Both the position numbers and the translations under genes were made by a program. From NCBI RefSeq assembly GCF_024584805.1, contig NZ_CP075715.1:4102526-4166525 (forward strand): 64,000 nucleotides of DNA, given 5' to 3'. A model generated the notes under the pieces. The model ran no database searches. It saw only the letters and a program-made list of their open reading frames with translations, and was not told the origin of the DNA. This stretch comes from Streptomyces sp. FIT100. GTDB lineage: Bacteria; Actinomycetota; Actinomycetes; Streptomycetales; Streptomycetaceae. Below, piece after piece: positions 28,410-36,026 of the stretch (position 1 is the first letter of the stretch; the number at the start of each line of letters is the position of its first letter).

Positions 28410-29570
28410 ATGAACATCCTCACCACGTCACGGGGCGCCCTCGGCCTCACCCGCTTCCCCGAGGACCCCCGTGACCAGCTCCGGGCCTGGGACGCCTCCG
28501 ACGAGTACCTGCTGCGCCACCTCGAAGGCGAGACGCCCCGGGGCACCGTCGTCGTGGTGGGCGACCGCTGGGGCGCCCTGGTCACCGCTCTCGCCGCACT
28601 CCGGCCGGTGCAGATCACCGACTCGTACCTGACCCAGCAGGCCACCCGCGCCAACCTGGCGCGCAACCGCACACAGGACGAGGCCGCCGGCGTACGGCTG
28701 CTGTCGACGCAGGACACGCCCCCGGACCGGATCGACGTACTGCTCGTACGCGTCCCCAAGAGCCTCGCGCTCCTGGAGGACCAGCTCCAGCGGCTCGCTC
28801 CGCACCTGCACGCGGAGACAGTCGTCGTGGGCACCGGCATGGTGACGGAGATCCACACCTCGACGCTCCGGCTGTTCGAGCGGATCGTCGGCCCCACCAG
28901 GACCTCGCTGGCCGTCAAGAAGGCCCGGCTGATCTTCTGCACCCCGGATCCCGGCCGCACGGGTACGGCGGCGGTGGCGGGTGAGCCCTGGCCGCGGAGC
29001 TATGAGCTGCCCGGCGGCATCGGAGCGATGTCGGGACGGACCGTCACCAACCACGCGGGCATCTTCTGCGCCGACCGCCTCGACATCGGCACCCGTCTCT
29101 TCCTCCAGCACCTGCCGCAGCCCGGCGGCCCGGTCCGCGTCGTCGACCTGGGCTGCGGAAACGGCGTGGTCGGTACGGCCGTGGCCGTGGCCGACCCCGA
29201 GGCCGACGTGGTGTTCACGGACGAGTCGTTCCAGGCGGTGGCCTCGGCCGAGGCGACGTTCCGGGCGAACACCGGACCGTCCGCCAAGGCCGAGTTCCTG
29301 GTCGGCGACGGGCTCGCGGGCATGGCGCGCGAGTCGGTCGACCTCGTGCTGAACAATCCGCCGTTCCACACCCACCGGGCCCTGACCGACAGCACCTCGT
29401 GGCGCATGTTCACCGGCGCGCGCGCCGCGCTGCGCCCCGGCGGCGAGCTGTGGGTGATCGGCAACCGCCACCTCGGCTACCACGTCAGGCTGCGCCGGCT
29501 CTTCGGCAACTGCGAGACAGTCGCAAGCAACCCGAAGTTCGTGGTCCTGCGCGCGGTCAAGCGGCGCTGA
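28410..29570 (+). CDS. RlmG/RsmC-type rRNA guanine-N2 methyltransferase
   Basis: A 386-residue class I SAM methyltransferase of the RlmG/RsmC type. The N-terminal half is a degenerate, non-catalytic methyltransferase-like domain (VVVVGDRWGALVTAL). The C-terminal half holds the active domain: SAM motif VVDLGCGNGVVGTAVA and the catalytic LNNPPFH motif (N-P-P-F) used for exocyclic amines of guanine. This two-domain layout is typical for enzymes modifying 23S G1835 (RlmG) or 16S G1207 (RsmC). Which nucleotide is modified cannot be told from sequence alone. Confidence 0.88.
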   Translation: MNILTTSRGALGLTRFPEDPRDQLRAWDASDEYLLRHLEGETPRGTVVVVGDRWGALVTALAALRPVQITDSYLTQQATRANLARNRTQDEAAGVRLLSTQDTPPDRIDVLLVRVPKSLALLEDQLQRLAPHLHAETVVVGTGMVTEIHTSTLRLFERIVGPTRTSLAVKKARLIFCTPDPGRTGTAAVAGEPWPRSYELPGGIGAMSGRTVTNHAGIFCADRLDIGTRLFLQHLPQPGGPVRVVDLGCGNGVVGTAVAVADPEADVVFTDESFQAVASAEATFRANTGPSAKAEFLVGDGLAGMARESVDLVLNNPPFHTHRALTDSTSWRMFTGARAALRPGGELWVIGNRHLGYHVRLRRLFGNCETVASNPKFVVLRAVKRR

Positions 29571-29604
29571 ATCGGCGCCGGTTCGGACCCATACGGACTC
29601 AGCG

Positions 29605-29640
29605 GGTGCCGGTGCCGGTGCCGGTGCCGGTGCCGGTGCC
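29605..29640. repeat. GGTGCC hexanucleotide repeat, six copies
   Basis: Six perfect tandem copies of GGTGCC immediately downstream of the rRNA methyltransferase, in the 192-base gap before the first rodlin. Non-coding in both neighbours. The copy number is likely variable between strains. Confidence 0.9.
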
Positions 29641-29762
29641 GTTGTCGATGCGAGCGCCTGCGGCGCGGGGGTCAGCGGGACTCAGGCCACGGACGCGGTC
29701 ATGCGCGGCCGGGACGCCGCGGAGCACCGCGGCGTCCCGGCCGGTGAGCAGGTGAGGCGTGG

Positions 29763-30173
29763 TCAGCTGTTGCCGGTGCCATTGCCGGACAGGAGCGCGA
29801 GGCCGTCGGCGATGTGCGAGAGCGGCTCGTCGCCCTTGGCCTGCGTCGAGTTCTCGGTGCACTGCTGGTTCTGCGGGTTGGACAGGACGTTGACGTCCTG
29901 GACCGCGAGCTGCGCGAGACCGGCGATCGAACCGGCGTTGAGCTTCGCCGGCAGACCGATGCAGGGCTTGTTGAGCGAGCCCTGGACGAGCCCAATCTGC
30001 GGGCTCATGTCGCCGAATGTGGCGGAGTTGCCGTACGACTGCATGGCGCCGACGCCGCTGGCCGACGTGGTGCCGGTGTCGTTGTTGATGGCCAGGGCCT
30101 GCGGAGCGGCGGCAGCGGAGGCGCCGACGATGGACGCGGTGACGGCGGCAGCCGCCATGACCTTCTTGATCAC
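29763..30173 (-). CDS. Rodlin, secreted rodlet-layer protein
   Basis: A 136-residue secreted protein of the rodlin family, which shapes the rodlet pattern of the hydrophobic sheath on aerial hyphae and spores. The signal peptide is residues 1-28 (MIKKVMAAAAVTAS..., cut after ALA). The mature part has the rodlin pattern: GAMQSYGNSATFGDMSPQI, LVQGSLNKPC, QDVNVLSNPQNQQC, NSTQAKGDEPLSHI, with two conserved Cys. The start is a GTG with AAAGGGA upstream. A second rodlin of the same length is divergently transcribed 329 bases away, mirroring rdlA/rdlB of S. coelicolor. Confidence 0.95.
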   Translation of the reverse strand: MIKKVMAAAAVTASIVGASAAAAPQALAINNDTGTTSASGVGAMQSYGNSATFGDMSPQIGLVQGSLNKPCIGLPAKLNAGSIAGLAQLAVQDVNVLSNPQNQQCTENSTQAKGDEPLSHIADGLALLSGNGTGNS

Positions 30174-30502
30174 GTCTGATCCCTTTCTGGGGGTACGGAG
30201 ACCGGGGTTCTCGGAACCGTGGGGTTCTGAGAGGGGAGAGGAAGGGTCTGAGAGCTCGTTCCCGGAGCCTCCTGACCAACTCCGGCACCCGGAGTTGGTT
30301 GCTCCGCTTCACTCGAAAGGCCGGTACGGAATCCCGACGGGCGGACCCGGAATTCCCTCACTTGACCCCGGCCTCCACTCCACGGCGAAGAAGTCGCGGC
30401 ATGGGGCTGTTCGGGTGAAGCCGCGAAACCCGGGTCCCCGCCTTTCCGTTGGTCCGGTGCGCAGACGAGCTCGAGTGTTCCTGCAAGAAAGGCAATCAAG
30501 TG
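30174..30502. promoter_or_regulatory. Divergent rodlin promoter region
   Basis: A 329-base gap between the two rodlin starts; no gene is seen. It holds a perfect 11-bp palindrome, ACCAACTCCGG-CAC-CCGGAGTTGGT (30275-30299), about 100 bases from the minus-strand start, and a run of related ggaaccg/ggttccg-type repeats nearer that gene. Both promoters must lie here; specific -10/-35 elements are not assigned. Confidence 0.6.
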
Positions 30503-30913
30503 ATGATCAAGAAGGTTATGGCTGCGGCTGCGGTCACGGCCTCCGTAATCGGTGTCTCCGCTGCCGCCGCGCCTCAGGCGCTGGCCACCAACAACGACAC
30601 CGGCACCACGTCGGCCAGCGGCGTCGGCGCCATGCAGTCGTACGGCAACTCCGCCACGTACGGCAACATGAGCCCGCAGATGGCGCTCGTCCAGGGCTCG
30701 CTCAACAAGCCCTGTCTCGCGCTGCCGGCGAAGGCGAACGTCGGTTCGCTCGTCGGTGGCGTGCAGGGCGTGGTCCAGGACGTCAACGTCCTGTCCAACC
30801 CGCAGAGCCAGCAGTGCGTCGAGAACTCGACGCAGGCCAAGGGCGACGAGCCGCTTTCGCACATCCTCTCCGACATCCCGGTCCTGTCCGCAAACGGCAC
30901 CGGCAACAGCTGA
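30503..30913 (+). CDS. Rodlin, second copy
   Basis: A 136-residue secreted rodlin, same length as its divergent neighbour and nearly identical over the first 75 residues (signal peptide, NNDTGTTSASGVGAMQSYGN, LVQGSLNKPC), with more change in the middle (NVGSLVGGVQGVVQDV). It keeps the two conserved Cys and the NGTGNS end. The two genes form a large inverted duplication. The ATG at 30503 has AAAGG upstream. A chaplin gene begins eight bases after the stop, so this rodlin and that chaplin may share a transcript. Confidence 0.95.
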   Translation: MIKKVMAAAAVTASVIGVSAAAAPQALATNNDTGTTSASGVGAMQSYGNSATYGNMSPQMALVQGSLNKPCLALPAKANVGSLVGGVQGVVQDVNVLSNPQSQQCVENSTQAKGDEPLSHILSDIPVLSANGTGNS

Positions 30914-30921
30914 GACCGGTC

Positions 30922-31155
30922 ATGAAGTACAGGAAGATCGCTGCGGTTCTCGCCGGGATCGTGATGGCCATGGGCGTGGCCTCGCCCTCCCTCGCCGACT
31001 CCGGGGCGACCGGTGACGCGGTGGGGTCGCCGGGAGTGCTGTCCGGGAACGTCATCCAGATTCCCGTGCATGTCCCGGTCAACGTGTGCGGCAACACCAT
31101 CAACCTCGTCGGCGGGCTGAACGCCGCGCTCGGCAACCTCTGTGCGAACGACTGA
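30922..31155 (+). CDS. Short chaplin
   Basis: A 77-residue secreted amyloid-forming protein that coats aerial hyphae. Signal peptide residues 1-25 (cut after SLA), then one chaplin domain: GSPGVLSGNVIQIPVHVPVN, VCGNTINLVGGLNAALGNLC, with the two Cys of the short chaplins. The ATG lies eight bases after the rodlin stop; there is no strong ribosome site, so translation may be coupled. Short chaplins assemble into fibrils at the cell surface, together with rodlins forming the rodlet layer. Confidence 0.94.
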   Translation: MKYRKIAAVLAGIVMAMGVASPSLADSGATGDAVGSPGVLSGNVIQIPVHVPVNVCGNTINLVGGLNAALGNLCAND

Positions 31156-31267
31156 CCAATCGGTCTTCGCACGCAGCCCTGAAGGGTCGTTTTCCGCCGG
31201 TCCTGGGGCGTGCCGCCCGGCACGCTTCAGGACCGGCTCGCAAAGCGGAAGCGGGAAAAACAACAAG

Positions 31268-32092
31268 ATGCGACAGGTCATTACCAAGGGAATTCTGACG
31301 GCCGCGGCGGCCACCAGCGTTCTGTCCGTGAGCAGTGTGTACGCCAGCGCCGATTCCCAGGCCGACGCAGTGGCCGCGGAGTCCCCCGGCGTGCTGTCGG
31401 GGAACGTCGCCCAGGCCCCGGTCCACGTGCCGGTCAATGTCTGCGGCAACTCCGTGAACGTGGTCGGGCTGCTGAACCCCGCGTTCGGCAACAACTGCGC
31501 CAACGTGTCGGACGGCACGGCGCCGGGCTCCGGCGCCACGGCCGACGGGGCCGCGGTCGGCTCGCCGGGCGTCGGCTCCGGCAACGTCGTCCAGCTTCCG
31601 GTCCACGTGCCGGTCAACGCCTGCGGCAACACCGTCGACGTCATCGGCGTGGGGAACCCGGCGTCCGGCAACACCTGCGCCAACGGCGAGGTGCCTCCGG
31701 TGACGCCGCCGGAGCCGAACACTCCCGACACGCCGGATACTCCGAATCCGAACACACCGGACACCCCGAGCGTCCCGGACACCCCCGTGACGCCGGAGGA
31801 GCCGAACACGCCGGAGGAGCCGGGCCTTCCCGAAGAGCCCGGCACACCGAACACGCCGCAGGTGCCGGGCGTCCCCGAGACCCCCGAGACCCCCGAGACC
31901 CCCGAGACCCCCGACACCCTGGTGCCGGTCGTGGACACCCCGGACGACCGGACCCCCGGCAACGTCCCGGGTGAACTGGCCGAGACCGGTGGCAACGAGA
32001 TGGGCATGCTCGCCACCGGTGCCACCGCCGTGGCCCTGCTGGCCGGCGGTCTGCTGCTCTACCGCCGCGGGACTGCTGCCGCCCAGCGGTGA
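31268..32092 (+). CDS. Long chaplin with sortase motif
   Basis: A 274-residue wall-anchored chaplin. After a signal peptide (about residues 1-28) come two chaplin domains (about 36-78 and 90-138). The first is canonical (SPGVLSGNVAQAPVHVPVNV); the second is slightly divergent (VGSGNVVQLP, VNACGN, PASGN). A spacer of about 85 residues is made of Pro/Thr/Glu/Asp repeats (PETPETPETPETPD and similar). It ends with the sortase signal LAETGG, a hydrophobic helix and RR-rich tail. Such proteins are attached to peptidoglycan by class E sortases, none of which is encoded in the window. Confidence 0.95.
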   Translation: MRQVITKGILTAAAATSVLSVSSVYASADSQADAVAAESPGVLSGNVAQAPVHVPVNVCGNSVNVVGLLNPAFGNNCANVSDGTAPGSGATADGAAVGSPGVGSGNVVQLPVHVPVNACGNTVDVIGVGNPASGNTCANGEVPPVTPPEPNTPDTPDTPNPNTPDTPSVPDTPVTPEEPNTPEEPGLPEEPGTPNTPQVPGVPETPETPETPETPDTLVPVVDTPDDRTPGNVPGELAETGGNEMGMLATGATAVALLAGGLLLYRRGTAAAQR

Positions 32093-32224
32093 CGTGAACG
32101 CGTTTCCCGTACGAAGGCCGGCCGGGAGAGTCCGATCAACGGACCCTCCCGGCCGGTTCGTTCTGCCGGTACGCGCGAATCCGTCCGCTGTGTCCTGTGC
32201 GCAGAGCCTGTGGATTCGCCCGGC

Positions 32225-33397
32225 TCACCGCACGAGCGGTGTCCGGCGGCGTACGGGTTCCACACCCGCCACCTCGCGGTACACGTCCGCCACCGCACCC
32301 GCGGCGTGCCGTACGTCGTGGGCGGACAGCACGTGCTGATGGCCCTGCCGGCCCAGGGTGGCCCGCAGTGGCGCGTTGAGCAGCAGGTCGGCGACGGCCG
32401 TGGCCAGGGCGTACGGATCCCTGGACGGCGTCAGACAGAACAGGGCGTGCCCCGGGGGCAGACTCTCGCGGGCCCCGCCGACATCCGTGACGACGACGGG
32501 CCGGCCGCAGGCCATGGCCTCCAGCGGTGGCAGCGCCATCCCCTCCCACCGGGACGGCAGGACGACGAGATCGGCCGCCCGGTACCAGGACGCCACGTCC
32601 GGCGCCGCTCCGGCGAACCGTACGGACGCGGGCGCGTTCGCGCGCAGCTCCTCGGCGTCCGGGCCGTCGCCGACCAGGACGAGACAGGCGTTGGGAAGCC
32701 TGCGCAGCACGTGCTCCCATGCCGCGAGGAGCATGTCCTGGCCCTTCTGCCGGCACAGCCGTCCCACGCACACCACGAGCGGGGCGGACTCGGGCAGGTC
32801 CGCGACGAGCGGCGGCAGGGCCCGCGGCCGGTCCTCCACGGCGGGCCGGAACCGCCTGGTGTCCACCCCGTTGGGAATGACGGTCCACCGGGCGTCGATG
32901 CCCGCCCGCTCACCGGTCCGCTGCTCCGCCTCGCTGACGCAGACGACCTGGTCGGCCCAGCGCGCCCCGTAGCGCTCCCAGCGGCGCGCGAGCCGGGCCG
33001 TGACACCGCCGCCTGCCTCGAAGGACCAGGTGTGCGGCTGGAACACGGTGGGGATCCGGCCGCGCAGGGCGAAGCGCGCGGCCAGCCCGGCCCTGACGCC
33101 GTGGGCGTGCACCACCTGCGGGTGCACCCGCTCCAGTACCCCGGCGAGCTGCCGGATCTCCAGGGGCAGCAGTGGGCCGGGCACACGCCGGGCCCGCCAC
33201 GGGTGGACGTCGGCCCCGAGCGCCCGTACCGCGTCCGCGAGCGCGCCCGAGGCCGGGCAGGCGACGGCGGCGGGGAGACCGGCGCCGAGCTGATCGGCCA
33301 CCAGATCCGTGACGACCCGGGCGACTCCGCCGTCGACGGGCTGCACGACGTGGAGCACCGCCGGACGAAGGCCGCACCTAGGGGACTGCGCCGGCAC
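32225..33397 (-). CDS. GT4 family glycosyltransferase
   Basis: A 390-residue GT-B fold glycosyltransferase. The N-terminal domain begins VLHVVQPVDGGVARVVTDL, and contains HAHGVRAGLAARF. The C-terminal GT4 signature lies in VVCVGRLCRQKGQDMLLAAW, LVLVGDGPDAEELR and LPSRWEGMALPPLEAMACGRPVV with the EGMALPPLEAM nucleotide-sugar motif. The GTG at 33397 is selected because GGAGG lies seven bases upstream; a longer open frame to 33673 has no such support. It stands alone between chaplin genes on the opposite strand. It probably transfers a sugar to a lipid-linked or surface acceptor, which cannot be specified. Confidence 0.88.
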   Translation of the reverse strand: MPAQSPRCGLRPAVLHVVQPVDGGVARVVTDLVADQLGAGLPAAVACPASGALADAVRALGADVHPWRARRVPGPLLPLEIRQLAGVLERVHPQVVHAHGVRAGLAARFALRGRIPTVFQPHTWSFEAGGGVTARLARRWERYGARWADQVVCVSEAEQRTGERAGIDARWTVIPNGVDTRRFRPAVEDRPRALPPLVADLPESAPLVVCVGRLCRQKGQDMLLAAWEHVLRRLPNACLVLVGDGPDAEELRANAPASVRFAGAAPDVASWYRAADLVVLPSRWEGMALPPLEAMACGRPVVVTDVGGARESLPPGHALFCLTPSRDPYALATAVADLLLNAPLRATLGRQGHQHVLSAHDVRHAAGAVADVYREVAGVEPVRRRTPLVR

Positions 33398-33721
33398 GCA
33401 GGGACCTCCGCTCCTGTACTGGTCGCTGCTGAATTCATATCCAACGGTATTCACACGAACATGCCGGCGGGCGGCGGGAATGCCGTGTGCGACGCCGTGC
33501 ATGAAATGTCGTATGACCGGTTCTCCGTATTCCGGAGAAAGCCTTCCGTGCGTGCTCTCGCCCCGTACACCCGGGGCGAGAGACGACTCTAACGCCTTTT
33601 TCTCCCGGATTTGCGCAGGGTGGTCCGGCCGGGGTTCGTCCATTCGGCGGTCGTCCGTGTCCGGAGTCCGCATTGGCTCGTTGATGGTTGTGCCTCATCG
33701 GTAACCGGGAAGGAAGAAATG
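33398..33721. other. Intergenic region between glycosyltransferase and chaplin
   Basis: A 324-base gap between divergent genes. It holds the promoter of the next chaplin and that of the glycosyltransferase; it is AT-richer near 33430-33460 and 33590-33620. The frames open here lack ribosome sites or recognisable sequence. No RNA gene or repeat was noticed. Confidence 0.5.
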
Positions 33722-33961
33722 ATGAAGCGAATTGCCAAGTCGGTTGCGCTCGCGGGCTCGGGTGCTGCCCTGATCATGGGCGGCGCGGGCATGGCCGTCG
33801 CCGACGCCGGGAGCACCGGTAGCGCGGCGAACTCGCCGGGCGTCCTGTCGGGCAACGTCGTCCAGGTCCCGGTCCACGTGCCGGTGAACGTCTGCGGTAA
33901 CACCGCCAACGTCATCGGTGCACTGAACCCCGCCTTCGGCAACGGCTGCGCCAACAACTGA
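33722..33961 (+). CDS. Short chaplin
   Basis: A 79-residue secreted chaplin. Signal peptide to about residue 28 (cut near AVA-DAG) and a single chaplin domain: NSPGVLSGNVVQVPVHVPVN, VCGNTANVIGALNPAFGNGC, with two Cys and the usual CANN-type end. Two adjacent ATGs (33719, 33722) are possible; the second is favoured because AGGAAG lies five bases before it. The domain DNA is almost identical to that of the next chaplin, indicating recent duplication or gene conversion. Confidence 0.95.
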   Translation: MKRIAKSVALAGSGAALIMGGAGMAVADAGSTGSAANSPGVLSGNVVQVPVHVPVNVCGNTANVIGALNPAFGNGCANN

Positions 33962-34130
33962 CACACCAGCGCCAGGCGCCCGGCGGCACACCGCCACCGC
34001 GCGCCGCGCGCATATCGGCTGACCGGTGTTCACTCTTTCGGCCGCACAACCTGACAGTCCCCGCCGCCGTTGACACAGATACCGGGCAGTCACGCACGGC
34101 AATGAACATTTGATCAAGGAGTGCTTCTCC

Positions 34131-34370
34131 ATGTCGCGTACCGCGAAGGCTTTCGTTCTGTCCACCCTCGCCGCCGCCGCTGTCGTGGGCTCCGCCGGTC
34201 TGGCCACCGCCGACGCCGGTGCGGAAGGCGCCGCTGCGAACTCGCCGGGCGTCCTGTCGGGCAACGTCGGCCAGGCCCCGGTCCACGTGCCAGTGAACGT
34301 CTGCGGCAACACCGTCGACGTCATCGGCCTGCTGAACCCGGCTTTCGGCAACACCTGCGTGAACGACTGA
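34131..34370 (+). CDS. Short chaplin
   Basis: A 79-residue secreted chaplin, the same length as the previous one. Signal peptide residues 1-28 (cut near ATA-DAG) and one chaplin domain with NSPGVLSGNVGQAPVHVPVN, VCGNTVDVIGLLNPAFGNTC and the CVND end. AAGGAG lies ten bases before the ATG. A gap of 169 bases with its own AT-rich stretch separates it from the upstream chaplin, so it probably has its own promoter. A bulged terminator hairpin follows. Confidence 0.95.
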   Translation: MSRTAKAFVLSTLAAAAVVGSAGLATADAGAEGAAANSPGVLSGNVGQAPVHVPVNVCGNTVDVIGLLNPAFGNTCVND

Positions 34371-34682
34371 CGATCCGTCGAGGCGTTCCACGCGGCCGCC
34401 CTCCCCCCTGCCACGGCAGGGGAGGGCGGCCTGTTCGTGTTCCGGTGCCGTGGCGGCGGGATCTCATACGAGAATCCGGCCGGGCCGGTTCTTTCGGGTG
34501 GGGTTACGAGAATTCGCGGACTTCGGAGTTTCTGACGCGCCCAGGGGTCGTTACACAAGGCATAGCAGCAGGCGGACGGCACCGCAGACCTGCGGTCGCA
34601 GTACGCCCGAACGGTACGCAATATGCCTGACCCGTACGAAACTTGCGCACGCGACACGCGGCGCCGAAGGAGAGATTCACTG
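34371..34682. other. Intergenic region after the last chaplin
   Basis: A 312-base gap. It starts with the chaplin terminator (34394-34431). The remainder is likely the promoter and leader of the small secreted protein gene, with GAAGGAGA just before the next start. No further gene or RNA was recognised. Confidence 0.5.
34394..34431. terminator. Terminator after chaplin
   Basis: Arms at 34394-34412 and 34415-34431 (GGCCGCCCTCCCC...; complement GGGGAGGGCGGCC) pair over 17 bp with a two-base bulge and a very short loop. It lies 24 bases after the chaplin stop. Confidence 0.75.
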
Positions 34683-34973
34683 ATGAAGCCCATGAAGGTC
34701 GCAGCGGTCGTGGCCGGTTCTCTGGCGGTCGCGGGTGCCTCCGCCCCGGCTTTCGCCGCTTCCGGCTTCACGACGCCGACCAGCCTCAACGGGGCGGTCA
34801 CGACCGTCGCCGAGCAGACCACGGCCGCCGCGGCGCCGATCGCGAGCAAGACGCTGGACACCGAGCAGCAGGGTTCGCTGCTCAACAGCGTCAAGGGCGC
34901 GACCGGCGAGCTGGGCAAGGCCAAGGGCGGCGTACCGGCCGGGCTCCTCGGCGGCCTTCCCCTGGGCTCCTGA
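34683..34973 (+). CDS. Small secreted protein, unknown function
   Basis: A 96-residue protein with a clear signal peptide (MKPMKVAAVVAGSLAVAGAS, cut after AFA) and a 70-residue mature part, SGFTTPTSLNGAVTTVAEQT followed by AAAAPIASKTLDTEQQ and a Gly/Leu-rich end (GLLGGLPLG). No Cys, no chaplin or rodlin pattern, and no recognised domain. GAAGGAGA precedes the start. Its place next to the chaplins and its similar size suggest a surface or sheath component, but this is only positional inference. Confidence 0.75.
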   Translation: MKPMKVAAVVAGSLAVAGASAPAFAASGFTTPTSLNGAVTTVAEQTTAAAAPIASKTLDTEQQGSLLNSVKGATGELGKAKGGVPAGLLGGLPLGS

Positions 34974-35177
34974 GCGACGCCCCTGCCGGTGCTCCTGTCG
35001 GTGTTCCTGGGCGGCGCTCGTGCTCGGCGCCCAGGAACGGCGGCCGTCCGGCGGCCCGCCGTGCCGGACCGTACACGCGAGCGAGCGCGACACCTTAGGG
35101 GTAATCGGCGGCGGAGCTCCCCCGGGCAGGTGACACGGACGCCCGGAGGATCCCGGTACGTCGCTAAGGTCCCCCGG

Positions 35178-35678
35178 GTGACCACAACCTCCGGCGCTGT
35201 ACGCGCCTACCACCCGGCCCAGTTGGGCACCCTCGCCGTCATCGCCTGGAGCGGCGAACACCCGGACGACGAGCGTGACATGCCCTTCCTGCTGGCCTAC
35301 TCCCTCGGGGACGGCTCCGGCGGACCAGAGGCCGTGGAGCCGGCCGCCAGGCAGCTGCTCGGCCAGGCCGGACTGCGCGTCGGTACCGAGTACGTGGACG
35401 CCGTCCGGGCGGACGCCCTGCCCATCACCCTCCTCGTCGAGGCCGGGCAAGCGGTGCTGACGATGCCTCACCTGAGCGCCCAGTGCACGGTGCCGCCGGA
35501 GTGGCTGACCGCGGTCGGGGAGCGGGGGCACGTCTACTTCCTCTTCGCCACCCGCCCCTGGCCGCAGGCGACGCCCGGGGTGCCGGTCACGGACGAGATG
35601 CTGCGGGACTTCGTGGGCGACGAGGAGATGCTGTCGACGGCGGCGCACTGTCTGCTGCCGGTGCGTCAGCTGCGGTGA
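35178..35678 (+). CDS. DUF5949 family protein
   Basis: A 166-residue soluble protein matching the recalled DUF5949 family of Streptomyces: LGTLAVIAWSGEHPDDERDM, FLLAYSLGDG, ITLLVEAGQAVLTMPHLSAQ, CTVPPEWL, YFLFATRPWP and the C-terminal GDEEMLSTAAHCLLPVRQLR. No function is known. The start is a GTG at 35178; the ribosome site is weak (AAGGT). The gene is followed by a strong hairpin and stands alone. Confidence 0.85.
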   Translation: MTTTSGAVRAYHPAQLGTLAVIAWSGEHPDDERDMPFLLAYSLGDGSGGPEAVEPAARQLLGQAGLRVGTEYVDAVRADALPITLLVEAGQAVLTMPHLSAQCTVPPEWLTAVGERGHVYFLFATRPWPQATPGVPVTDEMLRDFVGDEEMLSTAAHCLLPVRQLR

Positions 35679-35729
35679 GGGGCCGGAGCCGTCGCCGAGG
35701 GCTCCGTACGGCGGCCCGGCACGGCAAAG

Positions 35730-35765
35730 GGCCCGGCGGGCGGCTGGTGAACCGCCTGCCGGGCC
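35730..35765. terminator. Hairpin terminator after DUF5949 gene
   Basis: A 14-bp stem with one G-T pair: GGCCCGGCGGGCGG (35730-35743) and CCGCCTGCCGGGCC (35752-35765), loop of eight bases, about 50 bases after the stop. Confidence 0.75.
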
Positions 35766-35783
35766 ATGGGTATGCCTGACGGA

Positions 35784-35894
35784 TCAGAGGCGAATCTGCT
35801 GGGGCTCGCTCGCCGGGCAGGCGGCCGCGGGACGTACGGCCGGCCTGGGGCCCCCGGCGAGCCGGCGTCTTATGTGGCGAAGCGTCAGCTTCAT
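35784..35894 (-). CDS. Candidate 36-residue peptide gene
   Basis: A short open frame, MKLTLRHIRRRLAGGPRPAV and a further 16 residues ending EPQQIRL. The ATG at 35894 has GAGGAG eight bases upstream, a good ribosome site, which is the main reason to list it. The peptide is basic at its N-terminus with one Cys. It is not a recognised leader or bacteriocin. It lies in the 348-base gap between DUF5949 and VKOR genes, on the opposite strand from both. It could equally be chance. Confidence 0.4.
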   Translation of the reverse strand: MKLTLRHIRRRLAGGPRPAVRPAAACPASEPQQIRL

Positions 35895-36026
35895 GATCGA
35901 GCTCCTCGGCATAGAGGCAGGGACACCCGCGACGCTAATCCGAATCTGACGATCCGTCGCGTCGGGAGAGGCCGTGATTACTGCGTGCGCGCATCGGCCC
36001 AGGTGACACCCGGAGAGGACAGAGGT

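Noticed and set aside
29605..29640. GGTGCC repeats as part of a coding sequence
   Set aside because: Neither adjacent gene extends over them and no start or ribosome site fits.
33398..33673. Longer start for the GT4 glycosyltransferase
   Set aside because: The upstream residues do not match the fold and the GTG at 33397 has GGAGG in the right place.
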